Made by a program: the position numbers and the translations under genes. From Amycolatopsis tolypomycina (GTDB taxonomy: Bacteria > Actinomycetota > Actinomycetes > Mycobacteriales > Pseudonocardiaceae), in NCBI RefSeq assembly GCF_900105945.1, contig NZ_FNSO01000002.1, positions 496,001 to 560,000 of the forward strand: DNA of 64,000 nt, given 5' to 3'. This document shows, piece after piece, positions 33,691-42,039 of the stretch. Each line of letters opens with the position of its first letter. Positions within the stretch are counted from its first letter, which is position 1. Under the pieces are notes generated by a model, which saw only the letters and a program-made list of their open reading frames with translations, made no database searches and was not told the DNA's origin.

Positions 33691-34221
33691 GTGGAACCGG
33701 TGGAGATCAACGCGGGCACGTACTACCTGCGCCAGCTGCGTGCCGACCGGCACATCGACGACCGCCCGCTGCTGATGGAGGCGTTCGCCGACCCGACGCA
33801 CCGCAAGTACGTGCTGAACTACCGCTTGCGCACGTTGGACGAGGCCACGGAGTACGTGGCGTTGCGGGCGGCCCAGTGGGCGGGCGACGAGCGCTGTTCC
33901 TGGGCGATCGCGGAGCCGACGTCGGGCCGGCTCCTGGGCGAGGTAGGCCTGCGCGAGCTGAACCTGGACGCGTCGTACGCGGAGGCGACGATCTGGGTCC
34001 ACCCGGCCGAGCGAGGCAAGGGCATCGCGACAACGGCGTTGAACGCGGCACTGCGCTTCGGCTTCGGCGGCCTGGGGCTGACCGAGGTGAGCTACCGCTA
34101 CGAGGAGAGCAACGCGGCGTCGGCGATCGTGGCGGAGCGCTGCGGGTTCACGCTGGTCGGCCCGGAGGCGGAGCGGGCGCCGACGGGTGAGCGGCTGATC
34201 CGCTGGCACCGCACGTCCTGA
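33691..34221 (+). CDS. GNAT family N-acetyltransferase
   Basis: A 176-residue acetyltransferase of the RimJ/RimL-like type: YYLRQLRADRHIDDRPLLME, GRLLGEVGLRELNLDASYAE, then the acetyl-CoA pyrophosphate loop VHPAERGKGIATTALNAAL and YEESNAASAIVAERCGF. Substrate unknown, perhaps a protein N-terminus or small amine. The GTG at 33691 has TAGGCT (33678-33683) 7 nt before it, so a leaderless mRNA is likely. Confidence 0.85.
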   Translation: MEPVEINAGTYYLRQLRADRHIDDRPLLMEAFADPTHRKYVLNYRLRTLDEATEYVALRAAQWAGDERCSWAIAEPTSGRLLGEVGLRELNLDASYAEATIWVHPAERGKGIATTALNAALRFGFGGLGLTEVSYRYEESNAASAIVAERCGFTLVGPEAERAPTGERLIRWHRTS

Positions 34222-34246
34222 GCGCCACCCGGCCCGCCGCCGGAGC

Positions 34247-35980
34247 TCAGCTCACCGGCTCCACGATGCCCGCCCGCGCCTCCGGGGCCGCCGACCTCAG
34301 TGCGTCGGCCGCCTCGTCGCTCGGCTGGGACTGGGACTTGCGTTCCGCCTCCACCCGGGCCCGGTAGACCTCGATCTCGTGCTTCACGGTTTCGGGTGAC
34401 CAGCCGAGGACCTCGCCCACCAACGTCGCCACCTGCTCGGCGCAGTCCACGCCCCGGTGGGCGTACTCGATCGAGATGCGCGTGCGGCGGGCCAGGACGT
34501 CCTCCAGGTGCAGCGCCCCTTCGTGCGAAGCCGCGTACACCACCTCGACGCCCAGGTAGTCCGGCGCGTGCTCGATCGGCTTCAGCAGCTCCGGGCGGCC
34601 CTCCGCCGAGGCCAGGACCTCGTGGACCAGCGAGCCGTAGCGGTCGAGCAGGTGCCGCACCCGGTAGGGGTGCAGGCCGTGCTCCGCCGCCAGGTGGTCG
34701 GCCTGGTTGACCAGCGCGTGGTAGCCGTCCGCGCCCAGCAGGGGGACCTTGTCCGTGATCGACGGCTGCGAGCGGCCCGGCAGGTCCACCGCCGCCGCGT
34801 CGACGGCGTCCGCCGCCATCACCCGGTACGTCGTGTACTTGCCGCCCGCGATCGCCACCAGGCCCGGGGCCACCCGCGCCACCGCGTGCTCGCGGGACAG
34901 CTTCGACGTCTCTTCGCTCTCCCCCGCCAGCAGCGGGCGAAGGCCGGCGTACACGCCTTCGATGTCGTCGTGCGTCAACGGCGTCGCCAAGACCGTGTTG
35001 ACGTGCTCGAGGATGTAGTCGATGTCGTGCTTCGTCGCCGCCGGGTGGGCGAGGTCGAGGTTCCAGTCGGTGTCCGTCGTGCCGACGATCCAGTGGTTGC
35101 GCCACGGGATCACGAACAGCACCGACTTCTCCGTGCGCAGGATCATCCCCGACTCCGAGACGATCCGGTCACGCGCGACGACGATGTGCACGCCCTTGCT
35201 CGCGCGCACCCGGAACCGCCCGCGGCCGCCCGAGAGGCGCTGCAGCTCGTCGGTCCAGACGCCGGTGCAGTTGATCACCGCGGCGGCCGAAATCTCCGTT
35301 TCGCGCCCGTCCTCGACGTCGCGCACGCGCACACCGGACACCCGGTCGGCTTCGCGCAGGAACCCGACGACCTGGGTCGAGGTCCGCACGACCGCGCCGT
35401 AGTGCGCCGCCGTCCGCGCCACCGTCATCGTGTGGCGGGCGTCGTCGGACTGGGCGTCGTAGTAGCGGATCCCGCCGATCAGCGCCGAGCGCTTGAGCGC
35501 CGGCACCATCCGCAGCGCGCCGGCCCGGGTCAGGTGCTTCTGCCCCGGGACGCTGCGGGCGCCGCCCATCGTGTCGTACATCAGCAGCCCCGCCGCGGTG
35601 TACGGCCGCTCCCACACGCGGTGCGTCAGCGGGTAGAGGAAGCTGACCGGCTTCACGAGGTGGGGCGCGATGGTCGTCAGCATCAGCTCGCGCTCGCGCA
35701 GGGCCTCGCGCACCAGGCCGAATTCGAGCTGCTCCAGGTACCGCAGGCCGCCGTGGAAGAGCTTGCTCGACCGGCTCGACGTCCCGGAGGCGAGGTCGCG
35801 GGCCTCGACGAGAGCGACCCGCAGCCCGCGCGTCGCGGCGTCCAGCGCCGTGCCCGCCCCGACCACGCCGCCGCCGATGACGACGAGGTCGAACGTTTCC
35901 TTGCCGAGCCGCTGCCACGTCTCTTCCCGCTTGACCGGGCCCAGTCGAGCCGGGTTCGTCTCCGCTGCGTGCTGCGCCAC
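34247..35980 (-). CDS. glpD: Aerobic glycerol-3-phosphate dehydrogenase
   Basis: A 577-residue FAD enzyme: dinucleotide motif FDLVVIGGGVVGAGTALDAA, TSSRSSKLFHGGLRYLEQLE, VFVIPWRNHWIVGTTDTDWN-type sequence (here VLFVIPWRNHWIVGTTDTDW), HDIDYILEHVN and a C-terminal helical DAO_C domain. It oxidises glycerol-3-phosphate to dihydroxyacetone phosphate, passing electrons to quinone at the membrane. The GTG at 35980 is chosen because GAGGAGG stands 7 nt upstream; earlier in-frame codons lack a site. It is divergent from glpF-glpK. Confidence 0.95.
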   Translation of the reverse strand: MAQHAAETNPARLGPVKREETWQRLGKETFDLVVIGGGVVGAGTALDAATRGLRVALVEARDLASGTSSRSSKLFHGGLRYLEQLEFGLVREALRERELMLTTIAPHLVKPVSFLYPLTHRVWERPYTAAGLLMYDTMGGARSVPGQKHLTRAGALRMVPALKRSALIGGIRYYDAQSDDARHTMTVARTAAHYGAVVRTSTQVVGFLREADRVSGVRVRDVEDGRETEISAAAVINCTGVWTDELQRLSGGRGRFRVRASKGVHIVVARDRIVSESGMILRTEKSVLFVIPWRNHWIVGTTDTDWNLDLAHPAATKHDIDYILEHVNTVLATPLTHDDIEGVYAGLRPLLAGESEETSKLSREHAVARVAPGLVAIAGGKYTTYRVMAADAVDAAAVDLPGRSQPSITDKVPLLGADGYHALVNQADHLAAEHGLHPYRVRHLLDRYGSLVHEVLASAEGRPELLKPIEHAPDYLGVEVVYAASHEGALHLEDVLARRTRISIEYAHRGVDCAEQVATLVGEVLGWSPETVKHEIEVYRARVEAERKSQSQPSDEAADALRSAAPEARAGIVEPVS

Positions 35981-36214
35981 GTGACATCCTCCTCGTACCG
36001 CCGAGGCTTCCAGCATCGCACGACCTGGTGATCATCCGCCCGTCCACGGATGACACTTGTGGCGTAACCCTCCGCGATCTTGAAAAGATTCGGCTGCCCG
36101 GTGCTTGGAAGTACCTTCTACGCCCCGGTAACGTCGCGCGGACGTGGGTCGGCAACGGTGCCGTGGCACGCCGTGATCGACCCTGCGCAGAGTGTCCAGT
36201 GTGGAGGTGCAGCG
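35981..36214. promoter_or_regulatory. Divergent glpD / glpFK promoter region
   Basis: The 234-bp gap between the glpD and glpF starts must hold both promoters. I see ribosome sites for both genes (GAGGAGG for glpD; GGAGG at 36203-36207 for glpF) and an AT-richer patch TTGAAAAGATT near 36079-36090, but no clean -35/-10 pair or strong dyad. In streptomycetes an IclR-type regulator (GylR) controls these genes; no such gene is in the window. Confidence 0.4.
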
Positions 36215-36970
36215 GTGAGTGCTGGGGCAATAATCGTCTGGGAACTACTGGGAACGGCGACACTGATCCTGCTCGGCAACGGCGTGGTGGCCAACCACGT
36301 ACTGCGCAAGAACAACGGTCACAACGCGGGCTTCCTGTTCATCAACCTCGGCTGGGCCTTCGCCGTGTTCACCGGCGCCAGCATCGCCGCGCCCAGTGGC
36401 GCGCACCTCAACCCGGCGGTGACCCTCGGGCTCGCGATCGCTGGCGACAAAGGAGTGAGCTGGGCCGACGTCCCGTTCTACTTCATCGGGCAGATGGCAG
36501 GCGCCATCCTCGGCGCGGTGCTCTGCTGGGCGACCTACAAGCTCCAGTTCGACGACCACCCCGAGCCCGAGAACACCCTGGGCATCTTCTCCACCGGACC
36601 GCAGATCCAGAACACCGCGTGGAACCTCGTCACCGAGATCATCGGCACGTTCGTCCTGGTTGCCTGGATTCTCCTGAGCCCGGTCTACGCCACCGGCGAC
36701 GGCGGGACGCCGAACTTCGGCAACTCCGCGCTGGGCTACGCGGGCGTGTCGTTCGTGGTGCTCGTGATCGGTGCCTCGCTCGGTGGCCCGACGGGCTACG
36801 CCATCAACCCGGCCCGCGACCTCGGCCCGCGCATCGCCTACGCGTTCCTGCTGCCCATCCGCAACAAGGCGAACGCCAACTGGGGCTACTCGTGGATCCC
36901 GGTCGTCGGCCCGCTGGTCGGCGGTGCGATCGCCGCGCTGGTCTACCTCCTCGTCCACAACCTGACCTGA
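36215..36970 (+). CDS. glpF: Glycerol uptake facilitator (MIP/aquaglyceroporin)
   Basis: A 251-residue membrane channel with six helices and both half-helix NPA motifs: [15 protein letters not shown] near residue 65 and [14 protein letters not shown] near 195, the second followed by the Arg of the selectivity filter and Asp typical of glycerol facilitators (NPARD). It lets glycerol enter by diffusion. The GTG at 36215 gives the usual N-terminus ([20 protein letters not shown]) and has GGAGG upstream. glpK follows after 31 bp. Confidence 0.94.
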   Translation: MSAGAIIVWELLGTATLILLGNGVVANHVLRKNNGHNAGFLFINLGWAFAVFTGASIAAPSGAHLNPAVTLGLAIAGDKGVSWADVPFYFIGQMAGAILGAVLCWATYKLQFDDHPEPENTLGIFSTGPQIQNTAWNLVTEIIGTFVLVAWILLSPVYATGDGGTPNFGNSALGYAGVSFVVLVIGASLGGPTGYAINPARDLGPRIAYAFLLPIRNKANANWGYSWIPVVGPLVGGAIAALVYLLVHNLT

Positions 36971-37001
36971 TCGCCCTCCCTCTCGGATTCCTGGAGTACA
37001 G

Positions 37002-38516
37002 ATGACTTCGTACGTAGCCGCGATCGACCAGGGCACCACCTCGACCCGGTGCATGATCTTCAACCACGAAGGCCGCGTGGTCTCCGTCGACCAGCGCGAG
37101 CACGAGCAGATCTTCCCCCGCGCCGGCTGGGTGGAGCACAACGCGGAAGAGATCTGGGAGAACACGCGCCGGGTCGCCGCCGGCGCGCTGGCCAAGGCCG
37201 ACCTGACCGCCAAGGACATCGTCGCCGTCGGCATCACCAACCAGCGCGAGACCGCGCTCGTCTGGGACAAGACGACCGGCAAGCCGGTGTACAACGCGAT
37301 CGTCTGGCAGGACACCCGCACCGACAAGATCGTCACCGAGCTCGGCAACCTCGGCGGCGGCCAGGAGCGCTACCGCGACAAGGTCGGCCTCCCGCTCGCG
37401 ACCTACTTCTCCGGGCCCAAGGTCAAGTGGATCCTGGACAACGTCGAGGGCGCGCGCGAGAAGGCCGAGGCCGGTGACCTGATCTTCGGCAACATGGACA
37501 CCTGGGTGCTGTGGAACATGACGGGCGGGGCCGACGGCGGCGTGCACGTCACCGACCCGACCAACGCCTCCCGCACCATGCTGATGGACCTCGACACCCT
37601 GCAGTGGGACGCCGAGATCGCCGGCGAGATGGGCATCCCCCTTTCGATGCTGCCGGAGATCCGCTCCTCGTCCGAGGAGTACGGCAAGGTCCGCGAGAAG
37701 GGCGCGCTGGCCGGCGTCCCGATCGCGGGCATCCTGGGCGACCAGCAGGCCGCGACGTTCGGCCAGGCCTGCCTCTCGCCCGGCGAAGCCAAGAACACCT
37801 ACGGCACCGGCAACTTCATGCTGCTCAACACCGGCACCGAGAAGGTGATGTCGCAGAACGGGCTGCTCACCACGGTCTGCTACAAGATCGGCTCGAACGA
37901 CACGGTCTACGCGCTGGAAGGCTCCGTCGCCGTCACCGGTTCGCTGGTGCAGTGGCTGCGCGACAACCTCGGCCTGATCACGACCGCGGCCGAGATCGAG
38001 GAGCACGCACGCAGCGTCGAGGACAACGGCGGCGCGTACTTCGTCCCGGCGTTCTCGGGTCTGTTCGCTCCTTACTGGCGCTCCGACGCTCGCGGCGCGA
38101 TCGTCGGGCTCACCCGGTTCGTCAACAAGGGCCACCTCGCCCGCGCGGTGCTGGAGGCGACCGCCTTCCAGTCACGCGAGGTCATCGACGCGATGAACGC
38201 CGACTCCGGAGTCCCGCTGAAGTCGCTCAAGGTCGACGGCGGCATGGTCGTCAACGAGCTGCTCATGCAGTTCCAGGCCGACATCCTCGGCGTGCCGGTG
38301 ATCCGCCCGGTGGTCAACGAGACCACCGCGCTGGGTGCCGCCTACGCCGCCGGCCTCGCCGTCGGGTTCTGGAAGTCCGAGGACGACATCCGCACCAACT
38401 GGGCCCAGGACAAGCAGTGGGACCCGTCGATGGACGACTCCCGCCGCGAGCGCGAGTACCGCAACTGGAAGAAGGCCGTCACCAAGACCTTCGACTGGAT
38501 CTCCGAAGAGGACTGA
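37002..38516 (+). CDS. glpK: Glycerol kinase
   Basis: A 504-residue FGGY kinase: [20 protein letters not shown] (phosphate 1), [34 protein letters not shown] (glycerol-binding Arg-Glu), [26 protein letters not shown] and [14 protein letters not shown]. It phosphorylates glycerol with ATP to glycerol-3-phosphate for GlpD. A strong terminator follows at 38524. Confidence 0.96.
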   Translation: MTSYVAAIDQGTTSTRCMIFNHEGRVVSVDQREHEQIFPRAGWVEHNAEEIWENTRRVAAGALAKADLTAKDIVAVGITNQRETALVWDKTTGKPVYNAIVWQDTRTDKIVTELGNLGGGQERYRDKVGLPLATYFSGPKVKWILDNVEGAREKAEAGDLIFGNMDTWVLWNMTGGADGGVHVTDPTNASRTMLMDLDTLQWDAEIAGEMGIPLSMLPEIRSSSEEYGKVREKGALAGVPIAGILGDQQAATFGQACLSPGEAKNTYGTGNFMLLNTGTEKVMSQNGLLTTVCYKIGSNDTVYALEGSVAVTGSLVQWLRDNLGLITTAAEIEEHARSVEDNGGAYFVPAFSGLFAPYWRSDARGAIVGLTRFVNKGHLARAVLEATAFQSREVIDAMNADSGVPLKSLKVDGGMVVNELLMQFQADILGVPVIRPVVNETTALGAAYAAGLAVGFWKSEDDIRTNWAQDKQWDPSMDDSRREREYRNWKKAVTKTFDWISEED

Positions 38517-38523
38517 CCGGCCG

Positions 38524-38558
38524 GGGCCGGGGGTGCCGCCTGCCGGCGCTCCCGGCCC
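38524..38558. terminator. Terminator between glpK and the VOC gene
   Basis: A 14-bp stem with two G-T wobbles: GGGCCGGGGGTGCC (38524-38537) and GGCGCTCCCGGCCC (38545-38558), 7-base loop. It lies in the 48-bp gap between convergent genes and can end both transcripts. Confidence 0.75.
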
Positions 38559-38564
38559 GCCCGG

Positions 38565-39368
38565 TCACACCTCCCAGCCCTCCGGCTCGCCGGATTGCTC
38601 GTTCGGCGCGATGATCATGAACGGCACACCCTGGTCGTCGGCGACCCGTACCTGGCGTCCGTACGGCGAGTCGAAGGGCTTTCCGTCGACCGTGCCGCCG
38701 AGCTCGGTCACCTTGGCCGCGCTCGCGTCGGCGTCCGCCACCCAGAAGTACGCCGCCCAGTAGGACGGCACCTCTGGTGGCGCCGCGGCCGGCACCGTGC
38801 CGACCCCGCCGACCGGTCGCCCGTCGAGCAGCAGGACCGCGTACGAGAAGTCGTCGCCGGAGATGTCCTGGAAGCCGTAGCCGAAGACCTGCTCGTAGAA
38901 CGGTTTCGCCGCGGCGAAGTCCCGGCTCAGGCACTCGTTCCAGGCCAGCGTGCCCGGGGCCGCGGTGACCTGCGTGCCGATGTGGTTGCCGGCCTCCCAG
39001 AGCCCGAAGACCGCACCCGCCGGATCGACCGCGACGGCCATCCGGCCCTCCTTCAGCACCTCCATCACCGGCATGACGATCTGCCCGCCCGCCTCGGTGA
39101 CGGCCGTGGCCGTGCGGTCCACATCGGACACCGCGAGGTACGTCGTCCAGAACGCCGGGACGTCCTGGCCCGGTGGGGTCTGGCCGATGCCGGCGACCGG
39201 GCGTCCCCGCAGCTCCGCCATGCCGTAGAAGCCGGTCTCCTCACCGCCCCGCCGCACGTCCCAGCCGAACAGGCTGCCGTAGAAGGCGATCGCCTTCGCC
39301 TGATCGGGCACCATCAGGTCCACCCAGCCGGGCGTACCTTCGGGCCATCTTTCGTCCCGGAAAACCAT
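38565..39368 (-). CDS. Two-domain VOC (glyoxalase-like) protein
   Basis: A 267-residue protein made of two VOC modules: GWVDLMVPDQAKAIAFYGSL with FGWDV (residues 14-40), and LAWNECLSRDFAAAKPFYEQ with VFGYGF (about 140-165). The two copies have matching endings (DRTATAVTEAGGQIVMPVME and DASAAKVTELGGTVDGKPFD). Annotated homologues are often called glyoxalase or hydroxylase-like, without proven activity. The ATG at 39368 starts just before the first strand. Confidence 0.85.
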   Translation of the reverse strand: MVFRDERWPEGTPGWVDLMVPDQAKAIAFYGSLFGWDVRRGGEETGFYGMAELRGRPVAGIGQTPPGQDVPAFWTTYLAVSDVDRTATAVTEAGGQIVMPVMEVLKEGRMAVAVDPAGAVFGLWEAGNHIGTQVTAAPGTLAWNECLSRDFAAAKPFYEQVFGYGFQDISGDDFSYAVLLLDGRPVGGVGTVPAAAPPEVPSYWAAYFWVADADASAAKVTELGGTVDGKPFDSPYGRQVRVADDQGVPFMIIAPNEQSGEPEGWEV

Positions 39369-39448
39369 GCCGACTCCCAACCCTCGTCCGCGCCGCCTTC
39401 GGTGACGACCGGCACAGTGTGGCACCGGGCACCGACAAAAACCGAAAA

Positions 39449-40099
39449 TCAGGCCTGGACCAGCCGGGCGTAGACGACGATGTTGTCCACGTAGTTGCGC
39501 GCGCTCCGGTCGAAGACGCCGCCGCAGGTGATCAGCCGGAGCTCGGGCCCGGCCGTGTCGTCGTAGACGCCTTCGCGTTCGAAGTCCTTCTTCGGGACCT
39601 GGTGCACCTTCGTCACTTCGAACACGGCCGTGGTGCCGTCCTTGCGGGCGATCGAGACCCGGTCACCGGCGGCCATTTCCTTGAGCCGGAAGAAGATGCC
39701 CTTCTGGTGGTTGCCGTCGACGTGCCCGAGGACCACGGCCGGGCCGACCTCGCCCGGTGTCGGCGCGTACGTGTACCAGCCGGCCTGCAGCGGCGTGGTC
39801 ACCGGCGGCACTTCGACGGTGTTGTCCGGGTTGAGCCCCAGCGGGACCAGCGACGAGTGGGCGTCGATCTTCGGGATGTCGATCGAGACGGGCTCGGACT
39901 TCGGCAACGCGGCGACGGCGTCCTCGCTGCTCGCCTGCGGTTCCGGGACCACCGCGACCGGCTGGGCGGGCGGCGGCTGCGCGGTGCCCGGGTCGTGGCC
40001 GCCGCCGAGGGTCACCGCCAGCACCACCAGCGCGGCGAGCAGCGCCACGACGAGGGCGATCAGGAAGCCTCGCCTGCTGCCCGTGCTCCTCGTGCTCAT
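39449..40099 (-). CDS. Class F sortase
   Basis: A 216-residue membrane-anchored transpeptidase: N-terminal helix (residues 11-31), proline-rich linker, then the sortase barrel with VVLGHVDG (H126), LITCGG (C192) and RSARNYVDN (R201), the complete catalytic triad in class F spacing. It should cleave an LPXTG-like sorting signal and attach the protein to the cell wall or to another molecule. The next gene upstream in the same orientation encodes a secreted protein ending in PQTGG, a hydrophobic helix and a basic tail, the probable substrate. Confidence 0.9.
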   Translation of the reverse strand: MSTRSTGSRRGFLIALVVALLAALVVLAVTLGGGHDPGTAQPPPAQPVAVVPEPQASSEDAVAALPKSEPVSIDIPKIDAHSSLVPLGLNPDNTVEVPPVTTPLQAGWYTYAPTPGEVGPAVVLGHVDGNHQKGIFFRLKEMAAGDRVSIARKDGTTAVFEVTKVHQVPKKDFEREGVYDDTAGPELRLITCGGVFDRSARNYVDNIVVYARLVQA

Positions 40100-40178
40100 G
40101 CTCTCCCCCGTCGCTCGCGCCCTGCAAGTTCACACGTCCGGGTGGTTCTTTCGGTTGAGCCCCGACGGTACCCCGGGG

Positions 40179-40745
40179 TCAGCGGCGCCGTGCCCGCCGC
40201 GCCAGCACGAGACCGGTTCCGCCGACGGCCAGCACGCCCATGGCGGCCGCGGCCGGGAAGCCGGAACCGTCGACCGGGCCGTCGGTGCCCCCGGTTTGCG
40301 GGGCGCCCGACGGCACCTTGGCGACCTGCTGGGGAGCCGGCTGCCCGGCCGGGAGGACCTCGATCCACGCGACAGAGTCCTCGTAGCCGCAGTGCAGCGT
40401 CACGGCGTACTTGCCGGGCTTGACGTTCTTCACGGTGCCGACTGCCCATCTGCGGGGATCGCCGGGCTTGCCGAAGGTCAGCGCCGCCGACTGGACGAGG
40501 ACCTTCTCTTCGGGCCCGCGCGTCTGGCAGGCGAAGTCCAGGTTCACGCGCGCACCCGGGACGGCCTTGGCCGGCGAAACGGTCAGCTGACGGGTGACCC
40601 GCGTGATCGGGCCGTCCGGGTCCGGCGTGCGTGTCGCCGTCGGCACGGACGGCGACCCGGACGGCGTGGTGGCGAACGCGGCGCCGGGCGCGACGACCAG
40701 GAAGGCGGCGGCGACGCCCGCGACGACAACAGCGTTCTTCATCAT
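40179..40745 (-). CDS. Secreted protein with LPXTG-like sorting signal, paralogue 1
   Basis: A 188-residue protein: signal peptide (VVVAGVAAAFLVVAPGAAFA), a small domain with two cysteines (DFACQT and TLHCGY) and the motif VKPGKYAV, then AKVPSGAPQTGG, a hydrophobic helix (FPAAAAMGVLAVGGTGLVLA) and the tail RRARRR. The last three parts form a cell-wall sorting signal, with PQTG in place of LPXTG. It is probably the substrate of the adjacent class F sortase. Start ATG 40745 (or 40742) with GGGGAGAA upstream. Two relatives without the anchor follow upstream. Confidence 0.8.
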   Translation of the reverse strand: MMKNAVVVAGVAAAFLVVAPGAAFATTPSGSPSVPTATRTPDPDGPITRVTRQLTVSPAKAVPGARVNLDFACQTRGPEEKVLVQSAALTFGKPGDPRRWAVGTVKNVKPGKYAVTLHCGYEDSVAWIEVLPAGQPAPQQVAKVPSGAPQTGGTDGPVDGSGFPAAAAMGVLAVGGTGLVLARRARRR

Positions 40746-40909
40746 TTCTCCCCTGTGAATTCCGAAATGGAAAACAACGGGTGACGGACACCGTTCGCAG
40801 TTCCCCCTGCGCCGGGTGGCAGCCCCCACCTACGCTTCCCAAGACGTCTCCACCTGCGGTTGGTTGCGTCCGGAGGTCACGAATACGTCGCGAAAAACGG
40901 GAGCCCACG

Positions 40910-40937
40910 AAAAAAGCCGCCCCTCGGGGCGGCTTTC
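40910..40937 (-). terminator. Terminator downstream of paralogue 2
   Basis: An 8-bp stem GCCGCCCC (40916-40923) and 40926-40933 with a 2-base loop. On the minus strand it is followed by six T residues (plus-strand A run at 40910-40915), a textbook intrinsic terminator for the minus-strand gene that ends at 40949. Confidence 0.85.
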
Positions 40938-40948
40938 GGTTCGGGGAA

Positions 40949-41389
40949 TCAGGGAGTCAGCGCCGCCGAGCCGCCACCGGTCTGCGGAGCTCCCGACGGC
41001 ACCTTCGTCACCTGACGCCGTTCACCCAGAACAGTGAACTTCGTGGTCAGCTCCGCGCCGCCGCAGAAGAAAGACACCTGGTAGACGCCCGGTTTCACGG
41101 GCTTCACGATCGCCGACGCGGCCGCGGCGGGCGCTTTGGCCGGGTCGTTCTGCCGTCCGACGCGCCGCAGGGCGCCGACGGTGAGCACGGACGACGTCGG
41201 GGTGCGTGTGCTCGCGGCTTCGCAGCCCAGCCGGATCTGCACCTTCGCGCCCGGGCGGGCGGCGTTCGGCATGACGCGGAGGTAGGCCTTCGGGTTGCCG
41301 ACGTGCTCGGCGGGCGTGGCCGCGAAGGCCGCCGGAGCCGAGAGCAGCAATCCGCCGGAAACGGCGGCGACGGCCAGCACCTTTTTCAT
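40949..41389 (-). CDS. Secreted protein of the same family, paralogue 2 (anchor lost)
   Basis: A 146-residue exported protein: signal peptide MKKVLAVAAVSGGLLLSAPA ending AFA, two cysteines (IRLGCEA, SFFCGG), VKPVKPGVYQVS, and the ending TKVPSGAPQTGGGSAALTP. The PQTGG motif is kept, but the hydrophobic helix and basic tail of paralogue 1 are missing, so it cannot be a normal sortase substrate. ATG at 41389 with a purine-rich site upstream. It has its own terminator, so it is a separate transcript. Confidence 0.78.
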   Translation of the reverse strand: MKKVLAVAAVSGGLLLSAPAAFAATPAEHVGNPKAYLRVMPNAARPGAKVQIRLGCEAASTRTPTSSVLTVGALRRVGRQNDPAKAPAAAASAIVKPVKPGVYQVSFFCGGAELTTKFTVLGERRQVTKVPSGAPQTGGGSAALTP

Positions 41390-41465
41390 TTCCAACCCCT
41401 TTTCCCTCCCCGGGAGTTCTGCTTCCAAGACGCTCTACCTGCGAAGAAGGTTGCGTCGGGGCACG

Positions 41466-41496
41466 AAAAACCGCCCCGGAGCGCGGCTCCGGGGCG
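41466..41496 (-). terminator. Terminator downstream of paralogue 3
   Basis: An 11-bp stem CGCCCCGGAGC (41472-41482) pairs with 41486-41496, loop GCG. Minus-strand T-tract follows (A run at 41466-41470 on plus). Confidence 0.82.
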
Positions 41497-41517
41497 CTTG
41501 TCAACGTTTTCGGGAAT

Positions 41518-41967
41518 TCAGCCGGCCATGCTGCCGTCGCCCGCCTTCGCGGCACCGGACGGCACCTTCGCGACCTGGGCGGCGGGCACGGTGAACTGCG
41601 TCGTGTAGGTCTGGCCGCCGCAGGTCACGGTCAGCGGGTACGACCCCGCCGCGGCGCCGGGCTTCAGCTCGACGTCGGCGCTGATGTTCGCGTCGACCCC
41701 CATGAACGGGCCGGGGGTGTAGTTGGAGAACGTCAGCACCGGCGAGGAGAACGCCGGCGACGGGCCTTCGCACTTCGCCAACGCGACGTTCGGCGCGTCG
41801 CGGACGTACTTGTCCACCAGCGTCTGGTTGATCGCGGTGTTGACGTTGAGCTGGACCATGCCGGCCTTCGCGCTCGGTGCCGGGCTGGTGCTCTGCGCCA
41901 TCGCCGGTCCCGTCAGCGCCGTCGTCCCGATCACCGCTGCCGCAACGAAAACCACCGTCTTGCGCAC
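41518..41967 (-). CDS. Secreted protein of the same family, paralogue 3 (sorting motif degenerate)
   Basis: About 149 residues: GTG start at 41967, signal peptide KTVVFVAAAVIGTTALTGPA ending MAQ, two cysteines (ALAKCEG, TVTCGG), LKPGAAAGSYPL, and the ending AKVPSGAAKAGDGSMAG. The C-terminal string is clearly the same as in the neighbours (KVPSGA) but the QTG is now KAG and no membrane helix follows. Function unknown; the domain is probably a small immunoglobulin-like fold with one disulfide. Confidence 0.76.
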   Translation of the reverse strand: MRKTVVFVAAAVIGTTALTGPAMAQSTSPAPSAKAGMVQLNVNTAINQTLVDKYVRDAPNVALAKCEGPSPAFSSPVLTFSNYTPGPFMGVDANISADVELKPGAAAGSYPLTVTCGGQTYTTQFTVPAAQVAKVPSGAAKAGDGSMAG

Positions 41968-42039
41968 GTTCGCACCCTTCGCGTCCTTCAGCCTTACAAC
42001 CGACAAGACGCGACGGGGCGCGACGGGTTGCCTACCGAT

